Shown: positions 16,114 to 23,446 of the stretch, piece by piece
Layout: the number at the start of each line of letters is the position of its first letter
Numbering within the stretch: the first letter of the stretch is position 1
NCBI GenBank assembly: GCA_910587395.1
Contig: CAJULJ010000017.1
Span: 1-53,874 of the forward strand
DNA: 53,874 nucleotides
From: an uncultured Oscillospiraceae bacterium
GTDB lineage: Bacteria; Bacillota; Clostridia; Oscillospirales; Oscillospiraceae
Direction of reading: 5' to 3'
The notes under the pieces: model-generated
The model's database searches: none
What the model saw: only the letters and a program-made list of their open reading frames with translations
Told to the model about the DNA's origin: nothing
Program-made: the position numbers and the translations under genes

Positions 16114-17610
16114 TTAGTCCTCCTTGGCCCAGCCGTAGGAGCACTTGACGGCCTTGTTCCAGCCCTTGCAGCGCGCGGCGCGGTCGGCCTCGTCGATAGC
16201 GGGCTCGAAGGTGCGGTCGATGGCCCAGTTCTTGATGACGTCCTCCTTGCTGGCCCAGTAGCCCACGGCCAGACCGGCCAGATAGGCCGCGCCCATGGCG
16301 GTGGTCTCCACGCACATCGGGCGGTTGACGGGCGCGCCGCTGATGTCGGCCTGCATCTGCATGAGCAGGTTGTTGGCGGAAGCGCCTCCGTCCACCTTCA
16401 GGGCGGCCAGGTTGATGCCGGAGTCGGCCTTCATGGCCTGGAGCACGTCGTTGACCTGATAGGCCATGGACTCTAGGGTGGCGCGGATGATGTGGTACTT
16501 GTTCACGCCGCGGGTGATGCCCACGATGGTGCCGCGGGCGTACTGATCCCAGTGGGGGGCGCCCAGGCCGGTGAAGGCGGGAACCACGTAGCAGCCGTTG
16601 GTGTCCTTGACCTTGCGGGCCATGTACTCGGAGTCGGGGGAGGAGTCCACCATGCGCATCTCGTCGCGCAGCCACTGAATGGAGGCGCCGGCCACGAAGA
16701 TAGAGCCCTCAAGGGCGTAGTTGACCTTGCCGTCCAGGCCCCAGGCAATGGTGGTGACCAGGCCGTTTTGGGAGAACACGGGCTTCTCGCCGGTGTTCAT
16801 CAGCAGGAAGCAGCCGGTACCGTAGGTATTCTTGGCCTCGCCGGGGGTGAAGCAGGTCTGGCCGAACAGAGCGGCCTGCTGGTCGCCGGCCGCGCCCGCG
16901 ATCTTGATGGGGCCGCCGAAGAACTGAGGATCGGCCTCGCCGTACACGCAGCTGGAGGGCTTGGCCTCGGGCAGCATGCTCTTGGGAATGTTCAGCTCCG
17001 CCAGGATCTCGTCGTCCCACTTCAGGTCGTTGATGTTAAAGAGCATGGTGCGGGAGGCGTTGGAGTAGTCGGTGACATGGACCTTGCCCTTGGTCAGCTT
17101 CCAGATCAGCCAGGTCTCCACGGTGCCGAAGAGCAGCTCGCCCTTCTCGGCCCGCTCACGGGCGCCGGGCACATTCTCCAGCAGCCAGCGGACCTTGGAG
17201 CCGGAGAAGTAGGCATCGATCTCCAGGCCGGTCTTGGAGCGGATCTTATCCACCAGGCCCTTCTCCTTCAGGGAGTCGCAGTACTCGGAGGTACGGCGGC
17301 ACTGCCAGACGATGGCGTGATGGATGGGCTCGCCGGTGTTCTTGTCCCACACGATGGTGGTCTCACGCTGGTTGGTGATGCCGATGGCGGCGATGTCCGC
17401 GGCGGTGACGCCCAGGTTCTTCATGGCCTCCTGGGCCACTTCCAGCTGGGTGGACCAGATTTCCTCAGCGTCATGCTCGACCCAGCCGGGCTTGGGGAAG
17501 AACTGGGTGAACTCCTTCTGAGCAACACTGCACATCTCGCCCTTCTCATTGAACAGGATGCAGCGGTTGCTGGTGGTGCCCGCGTCCAGCGCCATTACGT
17601 ACTTAGCCAT
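16114..17610 (-). CDS. glpK: Glycerol kinase
   Basis: Phosphorylates glycerol to glycerol-3-phosphate with ATP. The 498-residue FGGY-family protein begins MAKYVMALDAGTTSNRCILF (phosphate-1 loop). It has WVEHDAEEIW, the GITNQRETTIVWDKNTG stretch, GAAGDQQAALFGQ (adenosine/phosphate region) and the C-terminal DGGASANNLLMQMQAD signature. Length is normal. AAAGGAGG sits 9 nt before the ATG. It heads the glpK-glpF-oxidoreductase operon, and a 120-nt leader with a hairpin precedes it. Confidence 0.96.
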   Translation of the reverse strand: MAKYVMALDAGTTSNRCILFNEKGEMCSVAQKEFTQFFPKPGWVEHDAEEIWSTQLEVAQEAMKNLGVTAADIAAIGITNQRETTIVWDKNTGEPIHHAIVWQCRRTSEYCDSLKEKGLVDKIRSKTGLEIDAYFSGSKVRWLLENVPGARERAEKGELLFGTVETWLIWKLTKGKVHVTDYSNASRTMLFNINDLKWDDEILAELNIPKSMLPEAKPSSCVYGEADPQFFGGPIKIAGAAGDQQAALFGQTCFTPGEAKNTYGTGCFLLMNTGEKPVFSQNGLVTTIAWGLDGKVNYALEGSIFVAGASIQWLRDEMRMVDSSPDSEYMARKVKDTNGCYVVPAFTGLGAPHWDQYARGTIVGITRGVNKYHIIRATLESMAYQVNDVLQAMKADSGINLAALKVDGGASANNLLMQMQADISGAPVNRPMCVETTAMGAAYLAGLAVGYWASKEDVIKNWAIDRTFEPAIDEADRAARCKGWNKAVKCSYGWAKED

Positions 17611-17648
17611 AGTCGTGTTCCTCCTTTATAAAAGTTACAACATATGTG

Positions 17649-17673
17649 AAAGCAGGCCGTTCGCTCCTGCTTT
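17649..17673 (-). promoter_or_regulatory. Hairpin in the glpK leader
   Basis: AAAGCAGG and CCTGCTTT form a perfect 8-bp stem with a 9-nt loop, between the predicted promoter and glpK. With glpP encoded nearby this is a candidate antitermination target, though the following U-tract is weak. Confidence 0.4.
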
Positions 17674-17738
17674 GTCCCTGCCCCGGGCCGCCGGCGGGAA
17701 AGCCGCGCCCAGTCCCAGGAACGCTTATGCTGACAGTG

Positions 17739-17744
17739 ATTATA
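17739..17744 (-). promoter_or_regulatory. glpK promoter (extended -10)
   Basis: Minus-strand TGG-TATAAT, an extended -10, with a weak ATGACT -35 17 nt upstream. It predicts a 5' leader of about 120 nt. Confidence 0.6.
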
Positions 17745-17780
17745 CCAGACCTCCGGAGAAAAGTCATTCGACAACCGGCA

Positions 17781-17835
17781 GGAATTGTATGAATTTTATA
17801 AATTCCATTTGACTGCCGCCCAGGTTTTGTACAAA
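17781..17835. promoter_or_regulatory. Two palindromes upstream of the glpK promoter
   Basis: GGAATT (17781-17786) and AATTCC (17801-17806) form a dyad, and TTTGTACAAA (17826-17835) is a perfect palindrome. Both lie between the tetR stop and the glpK promoter and could bind the TetR protein or a catabolite regulator. Confidence 0.4.
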
Positions 17836-17863
17836 TCGTCAAGTCCTGTCAAGTTCTCCCCGC

Positions 17864-18421
17864 TCAGCCCGCCTGCACCTGGAGGCACAGTTCCTCGGCG
17901 GGCCGCAGCACCTCCAGCAGGCCGTGGAGGCAGCAGCGCACCTCCGCCCAGTCCAGCTCCTTGCGGGAGGAGCAAAGCTCCACAAAGTAGTTGGTCAGCG
18001 CCTTGGTGCAGAAATCCACCACAAAGCTCTGCTGCCGGGGCAGCGCCCGCAGGTCGTCCGTCAGGAACAGCAGCCGGGCCGTCCTGGGCCGCACCAAGCC
18101 CTCGCAGAAGTCCCGCACCAGCTCCGGATTGCCCGCCAGAAACACCCGGCGGTAAAAGGACCGGTCCTCTTCCATCAGCCCGATGAGCCTCAGGCACCAC
18201 TCCTCGAAGTCCATCTCCGGGTCCTCCCGGAGGGGCGCGCCCAGCTGCTGCTCACAGATCCAGCCCAGCACGTCGTAAATGTCCTGGAAGTGGTAGTAGA
18301 AGCTCTGCCGCTTCATCTGGGCCCGCTCCATCAGGTCCTGAACGGTGATCTTGCTCAGGGGGCGCTCACACATCAGCTGCCTCAGCGCCCTGGCAATTTT
18401 CTGCTTTGTGTTGCAGCACAT
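17864..18421 (-). CDS. TetR/AcrR family regulator (DhaS-like candidate)
   Basis: A 185-residue regulator. The N-terminal helix-turn-helix is KIARALRQLMCERPLSKITVQDLMERAQMKRQSFYYHFQDIYDVL in pattern (about residues 7-50), with the TetR signature around FYYHF. The C-terminal ligand domain resembles that of TetR-like proteins linked to dihydroxyacetone kinase operons. It is upstream of and codirectional with glpK, and dhaKLM lie 3.4 kb away, so control of glycerol or dihydroxyacetone genes is the best guess. A structured, terminator-like leader precedes it. Confidence 0.8.
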   Translation of the reverse strand: MCCNTKQKIARALRQLMCERPLSKITVQDLMERAQMKRQSFYYHFQDIYDVLGWICEQQLGAPLREDPEMDFEEWCLRLIGLMEEDRSFYRRVFLAGNPELVRDFCEGLVRPRTARLLFLTDDLRALPRQQSFVVDFCTKALTNYFVELCSSRKELDWAEVRCCLHGLLEVLRPAEELCLQVQAG

Positions 18422-18524
18422 TCTGGCAAATTCCTCCCTATCCGCGGCACGGTCCGCTCCGCCGCGCCAAACCTTCTCAAAGCCGCACCATGCCGCGGGG
18501 CACGCCGCTTTATTGCAAAAGTGT

Positions 18525-18583
18525 AAAAAAAGAGCGCAGGATAAGAGTCAGCGGTTTCCCACTGTCCTGACCCTGCAGCGCTC
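18525..18583 (-). ncRNA. Structured leader RNA ending in a terminator before tetR
   Basis: On the minus strand GAGCGC and GCGCTC close a folded domain followed by seven U. Inside is a perfect CAGTGG-GAAA-CCGCTG hairpin with a GNRA tetraloop, and an asymmetric internal loop. It lies between an AT-rich promoter and tetR, so it may be an attenuator, a riboswitch or a GlpP target. The remaining part of the 461-nt gap 18422-18882 holds the promoter and the next operon's terminator. Confidence 0.6.
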
Positions 18584-18641
18584 GTCTCAAAGGTTCATCA
18601 TATTCAGTTTGCCGTAATCCATTTACCATATTGTATTTATT

Positions 18642-18670
18642 AATTTAGCATATATGCAAAAGAAAATCAA
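18642..18670 (-). promoter_or_regulatory. Promoter of the tetR leader
   Basis: Minus-strand TTGATT (18665-18670), 17-nt spacer, TAAATT (18642-18647). A second overlapping candidate is TTGCAT (18654-18659) with TACAAT (18630-18635), spacer 18. The whole block is AT-rich against GC-rich surroundings. Confidence 0.6.
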
Positions 18671-18742
18671 CATTTTTTGGCAATGATATGCAAATTTCGA
18701 CAGTTCATACAAATCACACCCGTCTTTTTTGAAAAAACAAAC

Positions 18743-18788
18743 AAAAAAACCGCTGCCAAGACCCGAAATCTTGTCAGCGGAATTTTTT
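18743..18788 (-). terminator. Terminator of the ahpC operon
   Basis: CCGCTGCCAAGA pairs with TCTTGTCAGCGG (one mismatch), flanked by A7 and T6, so it can act on both strands. It follows the AhpF-like gene by about 95 nt. Confidence 0.8.
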
Positions 18789-18882
18789 GTCATTCGCCAT
18801 CCCACAGCCTTGCCGGCAGGGCGTCCAGCACGCCATGGTCCTGCCTCCGGGGACGGTTTTCGCGCGCCGCGTCCCGGAGCGG

Positions 18883-19548
18883 TTACAGCTTTGCCAGCAA
18901 CGTGGTCAATTCGGCCATCGTCTTTCCCCCGGGAACCGTTTTTTCCCCGTTGAGCACCGTCAGCGGCACCCGCTGAATCTGGTACTGCTTCACCAACTCG
19001 GGGTACAGGTTGGCGTCGATCATATGGGCGGTGACCAGGGGGTTTTCCCAGGCCGCCCGCTGGGCGCTCATCACCAGCTGGGCGCAGTGGTGGCAGGCCA
19101 GGGACACGCACACCTGAATGTTCACCGGTTTTTTGATTTTTCCGATGTCCTTCAGGGTGGGCTTGTCCAGGGGCTTGGCGGCTCCGCCCGCGTTGAGCAG
19201 GGCCCCGGCGAAGCCGGTGATCTCCTTGCCGCCGGGGATGCCGTGGAACACCATGCGGGCAAACCCGCTCTCCGTATACACGCCGGTGGCGGGCAGCAAG
19301 GAGGCGTCCAGCGCCTCGTCCACTGCCGGGTCCTCACCAGGGGCAAGGAACTTGCAGGACAGCTGAGCGGACAGCCCCGCGATATGGTTGACGAAGGCGG
19401 CCATTTCGCCGCTTTTGTCCCCCTCGTCCAGCAGGCACACCAGGGTTACGGGAGCAGCCAGCTTGTCCAGCAGCGGCTGGAGCTGGCCCTCCAGTTCAGG
19501 AGAGATCAGGGGGCTTTTCGCAGAGTAATTCGCGGGTTGGAGCGGCAT
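18883..19548 (-). CDS. Stand-alone AhpF N-terminal-domain-like thioredoxin-fold protein
   Basis: A 221-residue protein matching the double-thioredoxin N-terminal domain of AhpF, the part that hands electrons to AhpC. The active site is CHHC (Cys152, Cys155) in SLACHHCAQ, in the second fold. The first fold lacks such a pair. The FAD/NADH reductase half of AhpF is absent, so a separate thioredoxin reductase must supply electrons. It is third in the ahpC operon. A cis-proline (RVPLTV) follows at the expected place. Confidence 0.85.
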   Translation of the reverse strand: MPLQPANYSAKSPLISPELEGQLQPLLDKLAAPVTLVCLLDEGDKSGEMAAFVNHIAGLSAQLSCKFLAPGEDPAVDEALDASLLPATGVYTESGFARMVFHGIPGGKEITGFAGALLNAGGAAKPLDKPTLKDIGKIKKPVNIQVCVSLACHHCAQLVMSAQRAAWENPLVTAHMIDANLYPELVKQYQIQRVPLTVLNGEKTVPGGKTMAELTTLLAKL

Positions 19549-19575
19549 AAGAGACTCCTCCTTTTTCTATTGTCC

Positions 19576-19812
19576 TCACTTTCTCGCGCCGCGCAGCATC
19601 GGAACGGCATTCAAAAGGACGCCCAGCACCGCCGGAATGACGATATAATCCACCGGGGCGAGCAGGAACAAGACCCCCACCGTCAGCCAGGAAACGGCCT
19701 CGACGGTCATCCAGCCTTTATTCGCGCCCCTTTTCAGCCCGCTGACGACGGTCACGACTGCGACGGCCCCATAGGCCGCAGCGGCGATAACGCGGGCGAC
19801 CGCGGTAACCAT
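19576..19812 (-). CDS. Small two-helix membrane protein in the ahpC operon
   Basis: A 78-residue protein I do not recognise. It has two hydrophobic segments (about residues 5-25 and 38-70, the latter perhaps a pair), separated by a short basic loop KRGANKGW. The stop-to-start gaps to ahpC (5 nt) and to the AhpF-like gene (27 nt) place it inside the operon. No catalytic motif is visible. Confidence 0.7.
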   Translation of the reverse strand: MVTAVARVIAAAAYGAVAVVTVVSGLKRGANKGWMTVEAVSWLTVGVLFLLAPVDYIVIPAVLGVLLNAVPMLRGARK

Positions 19813-19817
19813 TTACT

Positions 19818-20384
19818 TTACAGCAGCCCCACCAAGTCCAGGCTGGGGGTCAGGGTATCCTCGCCGGGATGCCAGTGGGCGGGGCACACCTGGTCGCCGT
19901 GCTCGTGGACGAACTTGGCGGCCTGGAGCTTGCGCAGCAGCTCCTCCGCGTTTCGGCCGATGCCCATGTCGTGAATCTCATACAGCACGATCTTCCCGTC
20001 GGGATTCAGCAGGAAGGTCCCCCGCAGGGCCTGACCCTCCTCCTCCACCAGCACGCCGAACTGACGGGCCAGCACACCGGCGGGGTCACCCAGCATGGGA
20101 TAGTTGACGGCTCTGATGGTGTCGGAGGCATCCGCCCAGGCCTTGTGGACGAAATGGGTGTCCTCGCTGACGGAATAGATCTCACAGCCCTCCGCTTTGA
20201 AGCCCTCGTACCGCTCCGCCAGATCCTTCAGCTCGGTGGGGCAGACAAAGGTGAAGTCGGCGGGGTAGAAAAACACCACCGACCAGTGACCCAGCAGGTC
20301 CTTCTCGGTGTAGGGCTTGAACTCGCCCTCGTGATAACCCATGACGGAGAAGGGCTCCAGCCCCTTGCCGATCATATGCGCCAT
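19818..20384 (-). CDS. ahpC: Peroxiredoxin AhpC
   Basis: Typical 2-Cys peroxiredoxin (188 residues) that reduces hydrogen and organic peroxides. The peroxidatic Cys48 is in DFTFVCPTE and the resolving Cys167 in DQVCPAHW. Its N-terminus and length fit AhpC of the Prx1/AhpC group. AAGGAGG lies 8 nt before the ATG. Electrons probably come from the AhpF-like protein two genes downstream. The promoter faces away from the repeat-peptide gene on the other strand. Confidence 0.95.
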   Translation of the reverse strand: MAHMIGKGLEPFSVMGYHEGEFKPYTEKDLLGHWSVVFFYPADFTFVCPTELKDLAERYEGFKAEGCEIYSVSEDTHFVHKAWADASDTIRAVNYPMLGDPAGVLARQFGVLVEEEGQALRGTFLLNPDGKIVLYEIHDMGIGRNAEELLRKLQAAKFVHEHGDQVCPAHWHPGEDTLTPSLDLVGLL

Positions 20385-20471
20385 ATCTCATTCCTCCTTA
20401 AATATCGTTAGAAACAGCGTGTAAAAAATTTTCGGGCAGCGCCCGGCCTCTCGGCACATGCTTTCAGGCTA

Positions 20472-20500
20472 AAGATAGCAGACTTTTCCCGTCATTGCAA
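20472..20500 (-). promoter_or_regulatory. ahpC promoter
   Basis: Minus-strand TTGCAA (20495-20500), 17-nt spacer, TATCTT (20472-20477). Confidence 0.6.
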
Positions 20501-20582
20501 GCAGTTTTCACAAGTTTTTCCCCAATCCCGCTCACTTCATTCAACAAAACGGCATATTTGTCAAAAACAACGGCGGCAGCCC

Positions 20583-20611
20583 TTGTATTTTTGGGCAGAT
20601 TGGGCTATACT
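20583..20611 (+). promoter_or_regulatory. Promoter of the repeat-peptide gene
   Basis: TTGTAT (20583-20588), 17-nt spacer, TATACT (20606-20611), giving a leader of about 115 nt. Confidence 0.65.
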
Positions 20612-20652
20612 TTACAATTGAAAGCAATCCGTTCGCATTGCTGACGCTTCAT

Positions 20653-20692
20653 CCGACGAGGAGGGTCCCCCCTCCTGTCGGCAGATTTGCCG
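20653..20692 (+). promoter_or_regulatory. Consecutive hairpins in the repeat-peptide leader
   Basis: CCGAC-ga-GGAGGG pairs with CCCTCC-t-GTCGG, and CGGCA/TGCCG forms a second small hairpin right after it. A third, AGCAAT/ATTGCT, lies upstream (about 20622-20642). They precede the ribosome binding site GAAGGAGG. Confidence 0.5.
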
Positions 20693-20731
20693 CACCCGTC
20701 AACGAAACCATGTGAAGGAGGAACTAAAATC

Positions 20732-20947
20732 ATGGCCGACAAGAAGGAAAGCAAAATCAAGAGCAGCCTGGGCATCACCAACATGAACGGCATTTCCAGC
20801 GATGACGACCGCAGCTGCGCCCTGAATGATATGAACTGCCTGGAGGGCCAGGAGGAGCAGAGCTTCTCCATCACCGACATGAACGCCGTGGCCAAGGACG
20901 AGGACACCAGCTGCAGCCTGGACGATATGAACTGCGAGGGCAAGTAA
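20732..20947 (+). CDS. 71-residue peptide of four 16-residue repeats with paired cysteines
   Basis: I do not recognise this gene. AAGGAGG lies 10 nt before the ATG, and it has its own promoter and terminator, so it is very likely expressed. After an 11-residue lysine-rich start, repeats begin at Ser12, Ser28, Ser44 and Ser60. Each has the core S-x-x-[IL]-x-[DN]-M-N. Units 2 and 4 carry S-C-x-L-x-D-M-N-C (Cys29/36, Cys61/68); units 1 and 3 have Leu/Phe and Gly/Ala instead. Acidic linkers separate them. No membrane segment or modifying enzyme is nearby. A multi-core RiPP precursor, a metal-binding peptide and a redox peptide are all possible; ahpC is divergent. Confidence 0.85.
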   Translation: MADKKESKIKSSLGITNMNGISSDDDRSCALNDMNCLEGQEEQSFSITDMNAVAKDEDTSCSLDDMNCEGK

Positions 20948-20979
20948 CCCCGTCCCGGCGCCACATCCGTCTTTGTAAA

Positions 20980-21056
20980 GCCGTACGGCATGGAAAAAGG
21001 CCCCGCCCGTCCAACCTGGGACGGCGGGGGCTTCCACCGCGCCCGTACGGCTTTTT
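20980..21056. terminator. Nested bidirectional terminator
   Basis: GCCGTACGG pairs with CCGTACGGC, enclosing a strong GGCCCCGCCCGTCC/GGGACGGCGGGGGC hairpin, and ends in TTTTT. A matching AAA-flanked arm on the other strand serves the glpP gene. Confidence 0.8.
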
Positions 21057-21077
21057 CCGTTCCGAACGGCGCCCGCG

Positions 21078-21647
21078 CTACATCCGCCAGACCTCCCGGC
21101 TGGTGGCGGACACCGCCATGGCCCCCGCGCCCAAGGCGGCCATCACGTCCTCCTTGTCTGAGATAAGCCCCCCCGCCAGCAGGGGGATGCGGGTGGTCTG
21201 GGCAATCTTGCGGATGGTTTTGGGCATGACGCCGGGGAGCACCTCGATGAAATCGGGCTTGACGCTCTCCAGCTTGCTGATGCCCGCCAGCGCCATGGAA
21301 TCGATGACAAACAGGCGCATGACGGTGAACATTTTCAGCTCCCTGGCCCTGCGGATGAAGTTGGGCTTGGTGGTGATGATGCCGTCCGCCCCGGTGTTCC
21401 GGCGGAGGAAGTCCACGGCGATCTCCTGGCTGGAGGACAGCCCCGAGATCAGGTCCACATGGACCAGCACGATTCTGCCCGCGTCCTTGGCCCTTGCCAC
21501 CACATCCCCGATGGAGCACACGTCGCCGAACAGCAGAAACACCACCTGGATATTGTCCAGGACGAGGCAGTCCTCCAGCTGTTCCATGTCCTTCACCGCC
21601 GCAATCACCGGCGAGGCCAGCACCGCGTCATAGAAGCGTTGGTCCAA
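21078..21647 (-). CDS. glpP: Glycerol-3-phosphate-responsive antiterminator GlpP
   Basis: Regulatory RNA-binding protein that, in Bacillus, binds glycerol-3-phosphate and allows readthrough of glp leader terminators. The TIM-barrel pattern of the family is clear: VHVDLISGLSS, DGIITTKPNFIRRARE, RLFVIDSMAL, DFIEVLPGVMPK and LAGGLISDKEDV. I choose the TTG ending at 21647 (189 residues): GGAGGG lies 7 nt upstream, and the predicted transcript begins near 21698, so a longer form from the ATG at 21704 could not be made from it. It is divergent from dhaKLM. Confidence 0.88.
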   Translation of the reverse strand: MDQRFYDAVLASPVIAAVKDMEQLEDCLVLDNIQVVFLLFGDVCSIGDVVARAKDAGRIVLVHVDLISGLSSSQEIAVDFLRRNTGADGIITTKPNFIRRARELKMFTVMRLFVIDSMALAGISKLESVKPDFIEVLPGVMPKTIRKIAQTTRIPLLAGGLISDKEDVMAALGAGAMAVSATSREVWRM

Positions 21648-21704
21648 AACAGTTCCCTCCCGCGTTTTTCTGCGTCCGGCGGTCCGGGCGCGTTCTAAAT
21701 TCAA

Positions 21705-21733
21705 ATTATAGCCTTTTCTCTGTTTCCACGCAA
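21705..21733 (-). promoter_or_regulatory. glpP promoter
   Basis: Minus-strand TTGCGT (21728-21733), 17-nt spacer, TATAAT (21705-21710). This rules against a start codon at 21704. Confidence 0.65.
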
Positions 21734-21802
21734 CGTCTTTTCCCGCTCACCGCACCAACATTTTTGTCATTTCCCCATTTTTATTATAAGGAGTGTGTCA
21801 GC

Positions 21803-22792
21803 ATGAAGAAGTTCATCAACGCGGTTGACAAGGTAGAGGATCAGATGATCCAGGGCATGGTCAAGGCCTATCCCCAGTATGTGAAGAAGCTGGACTGCGG
21901 CAATGTGGTGGTCCGCGCCAATAAGAAGGAGGGCAAGGTGGCCCTCATCAGCGGCGGCGGCAGCGGCCATGAGCCCGCCCACGGCGGCTACGTGGGCGAG
22001 GGCATGCTGGATGCGGCGGTGGCCGGCGCGGTGTTCACCTCCCCCACCCCCGACCAGGTCTTCGAGGGCATCAAGGCCATCGCCACCGACGCGGGTGTGC
22101 TGATGGTCATCAAGAACTACACCGGCGACGTGATGAACTTCGAGATGGCCGCCGACATGGCCCGTGACGAGGGCATCAAGGTGGCCCAGGTCGTCGTGAA
22201 CGACGACGTGGCCGTGAAGGACAGCCTGTACACCGTGGGCCGCCGGGGCGTGGCGGGCACCGTGTTCGTCCACAAGATCGCCGGCGCCCTGGCCGAGACC
22301 GGCGCAGACCTGGACGCCGTCCAGGCCGTGGCCCAGAAGGTCATCGACAACGTGCGCACCATGGGCGCGGCCATTGAGCCCTGCACCGTCCCCGCCGCCG
22401 GCAAGCCCGGCTTCGAGCTGGCCGAGGACGAGATGGAGGTGGGCATCGGCATCCACGGCGAGCCGGGCACCCACCGGGAGAAGATCCTCACCGCCGACGA
22501 GATCACCGACAAGCTGCTGGCCCAGATCCTGGCCGACATCGACTACGTGGGCAGCGAGGTGGCCGTCATGATCAACTCCTCCGGCGCGACCCCGCTGATG
22601 GAGCTGTTCATCATCAATAACCGGGTGGCGGACGTGCTGGCGGAAAAGGGCGTCAAGGTGTACAAGACCTTCGTGGGTGAGTATATGACCTCCATTGAGA
22701 TGGCCGGCTTCTCCATCTCCCTGCTGAAGCTGGACGACCAGCTCAAGAGCCTGCTGGACGCCAAGGCGGACACCCCGGGCTTCAAGGCGTAA
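21803..22792 (+). CDS. dhaK: Dihydroxyacetone kinase subunit DhaK
   Basis: Substrate-binding subunit (329 residues) of the PTS-dependent dihydroxyacetone kinase. The SGGGSGHEPAHGGYVGEG signature is at residues 50-67, and His218 in GIHGEPG is the residue expected to bind dihydroxyacetone covalently. AAGGAG lies before the ATG at 21803. It is followed by dhaL after 32 nt. I found no convincing promoter close to it; control by the TetR protein upstream of glpK is possible. Confidence 0.95.
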   Translation: MKKFINAVDKVEDQMIQGMVKAYPQYVKKLDCGNVVVRANKKEGKVALISGGGSGHEPAHGGYVGEGMLDAAVAGAVFTSPTPDQVFEGIKAIATDAGVLMVIKNYTGDVMNFEMAADMARDEGIKVAQVVVNDDVAVKDSLYTVGRRGVAGTVFVHKIAGALAETGADLDAVQAVAQKVIDNVRTMGAAIEPCTVPAAGKPGFELAEDEMEVGIGIHGEPGTHREKILTADEITDKLLAQILADIDYVGSEVAVMINSSGATPLMELFIINNRVADVLAEKGVKVYKTFVGEYMTSIEMAGFSISLLKLDDQLKSLLDAKADTPGFKA

Positions 22793-22824
22793 AACAGTAT
22801 TATCAAAAAAGGCGGGCTGACCAA

Positions 22825-23445
22825 ATGAACACTGAAAAACTCATTGCGACGATCCGGAAGGTTGGAGCCAGGATCGAGGCGGAAAAGGACTTTCTCACCG
22901 AGCTGGACAACGTCATCGCCGACGGCGACCACGGCATCAATCTGGCCCGGGGCTTCGGCGAGGTGGACAAAAAGCTGGACGCTATGGCGGACAAAGAGCC
23001 TGGGGACGTGCTCAAAACCGTGGGCATGACCCTGGTGTCCACAGTGGGCGGAGCCTCCGGCCCTCTGTACGGCACCGGCTTTATGAAAATGGGCGCCGCC
23101 GTCAAGGGCAAGGCAGAAATCGATGTTCCCAGCTTCCTGGAAGGCCTTCAGACCGCCATCGAGGGGGTCATGCAGCGGGGCCGCTCCACCAAGGGTGAAA
23201 AAACCATGCTGGACTCCATGATCCCCGCCAAGGAGGCCATGGAGGCCAGGTGGAACGAGACCCAGGACGCCAAGGCCGCCTTTGCCGCCGGCGTGGCCGC
23301 CGCCTGGGAGGGCGTGGAGTACACCAAGACCATCGCCGCCACCAAGGGCCGGGCCAGCTATATCGGCGAACGCTCCATCGGCCATCAGGACCCCGGCGCC
23401 ACCTCCTTCACCATGCTGTTGGAAATCGTGGCGGGCGAGGTGTGA
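22825..23445 (+). CDS. dhaL: Dihydroxyacetone kinase subunit DhaL
   Basis: ADP-carrying subunit (206 residues) that phosphorylates dihydroxyacetone bound to DhaK. The Mg-ADP site ADGDHGINLARGF is at about 32-44 (Asp33, Asp35, His36), with the TVGGASGPLYGT loop at about 72-83 and RASYIGERSIGHQDPGA near the C-terminus. It lies between dhaK and dhaM, with a GGCGGG-rich but weak ribosome binding region. Confidence 0.95.
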   Translation: MNTEKLIATIRKVGARIEAEKDFLTELDNVIADGDHGINLARGFGEVDKKLDAMADKEPGDVLKTVGMTLVSTVGGASGPLYGTGFMKMGAAVKGKAEIDVPSFLEGLQTAIEGVMQRGRSTKGEKTMLDSMIPAKEAMEARWNETQDAKAAFAAGVAAAWEGVEYTKTIAATKGRASYIGERSIGHQDPGATSFTMLLEIVAGEV

Positions 23446-23446
23446 C

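Noticed and set aside
18525..18620. Resemblance of the tetR leader to a guanidine-III riboswitch
   Set aside because: GACGAG and GTCAGGACA occur in order, as I recall from that class, but the spacing and the expected pseudoknot stems do not fit, and no guanidine-related gene is near. A covariance-model search would settle it.
21648..21704. Longer GlpP from the ATG at 21704
   Set aside because: This ATG abuts the -10 element of the glpP promoter, so it would lie upstream of the transcript. The TTG at 21647 has a good ribosome binding site and gives the family length.
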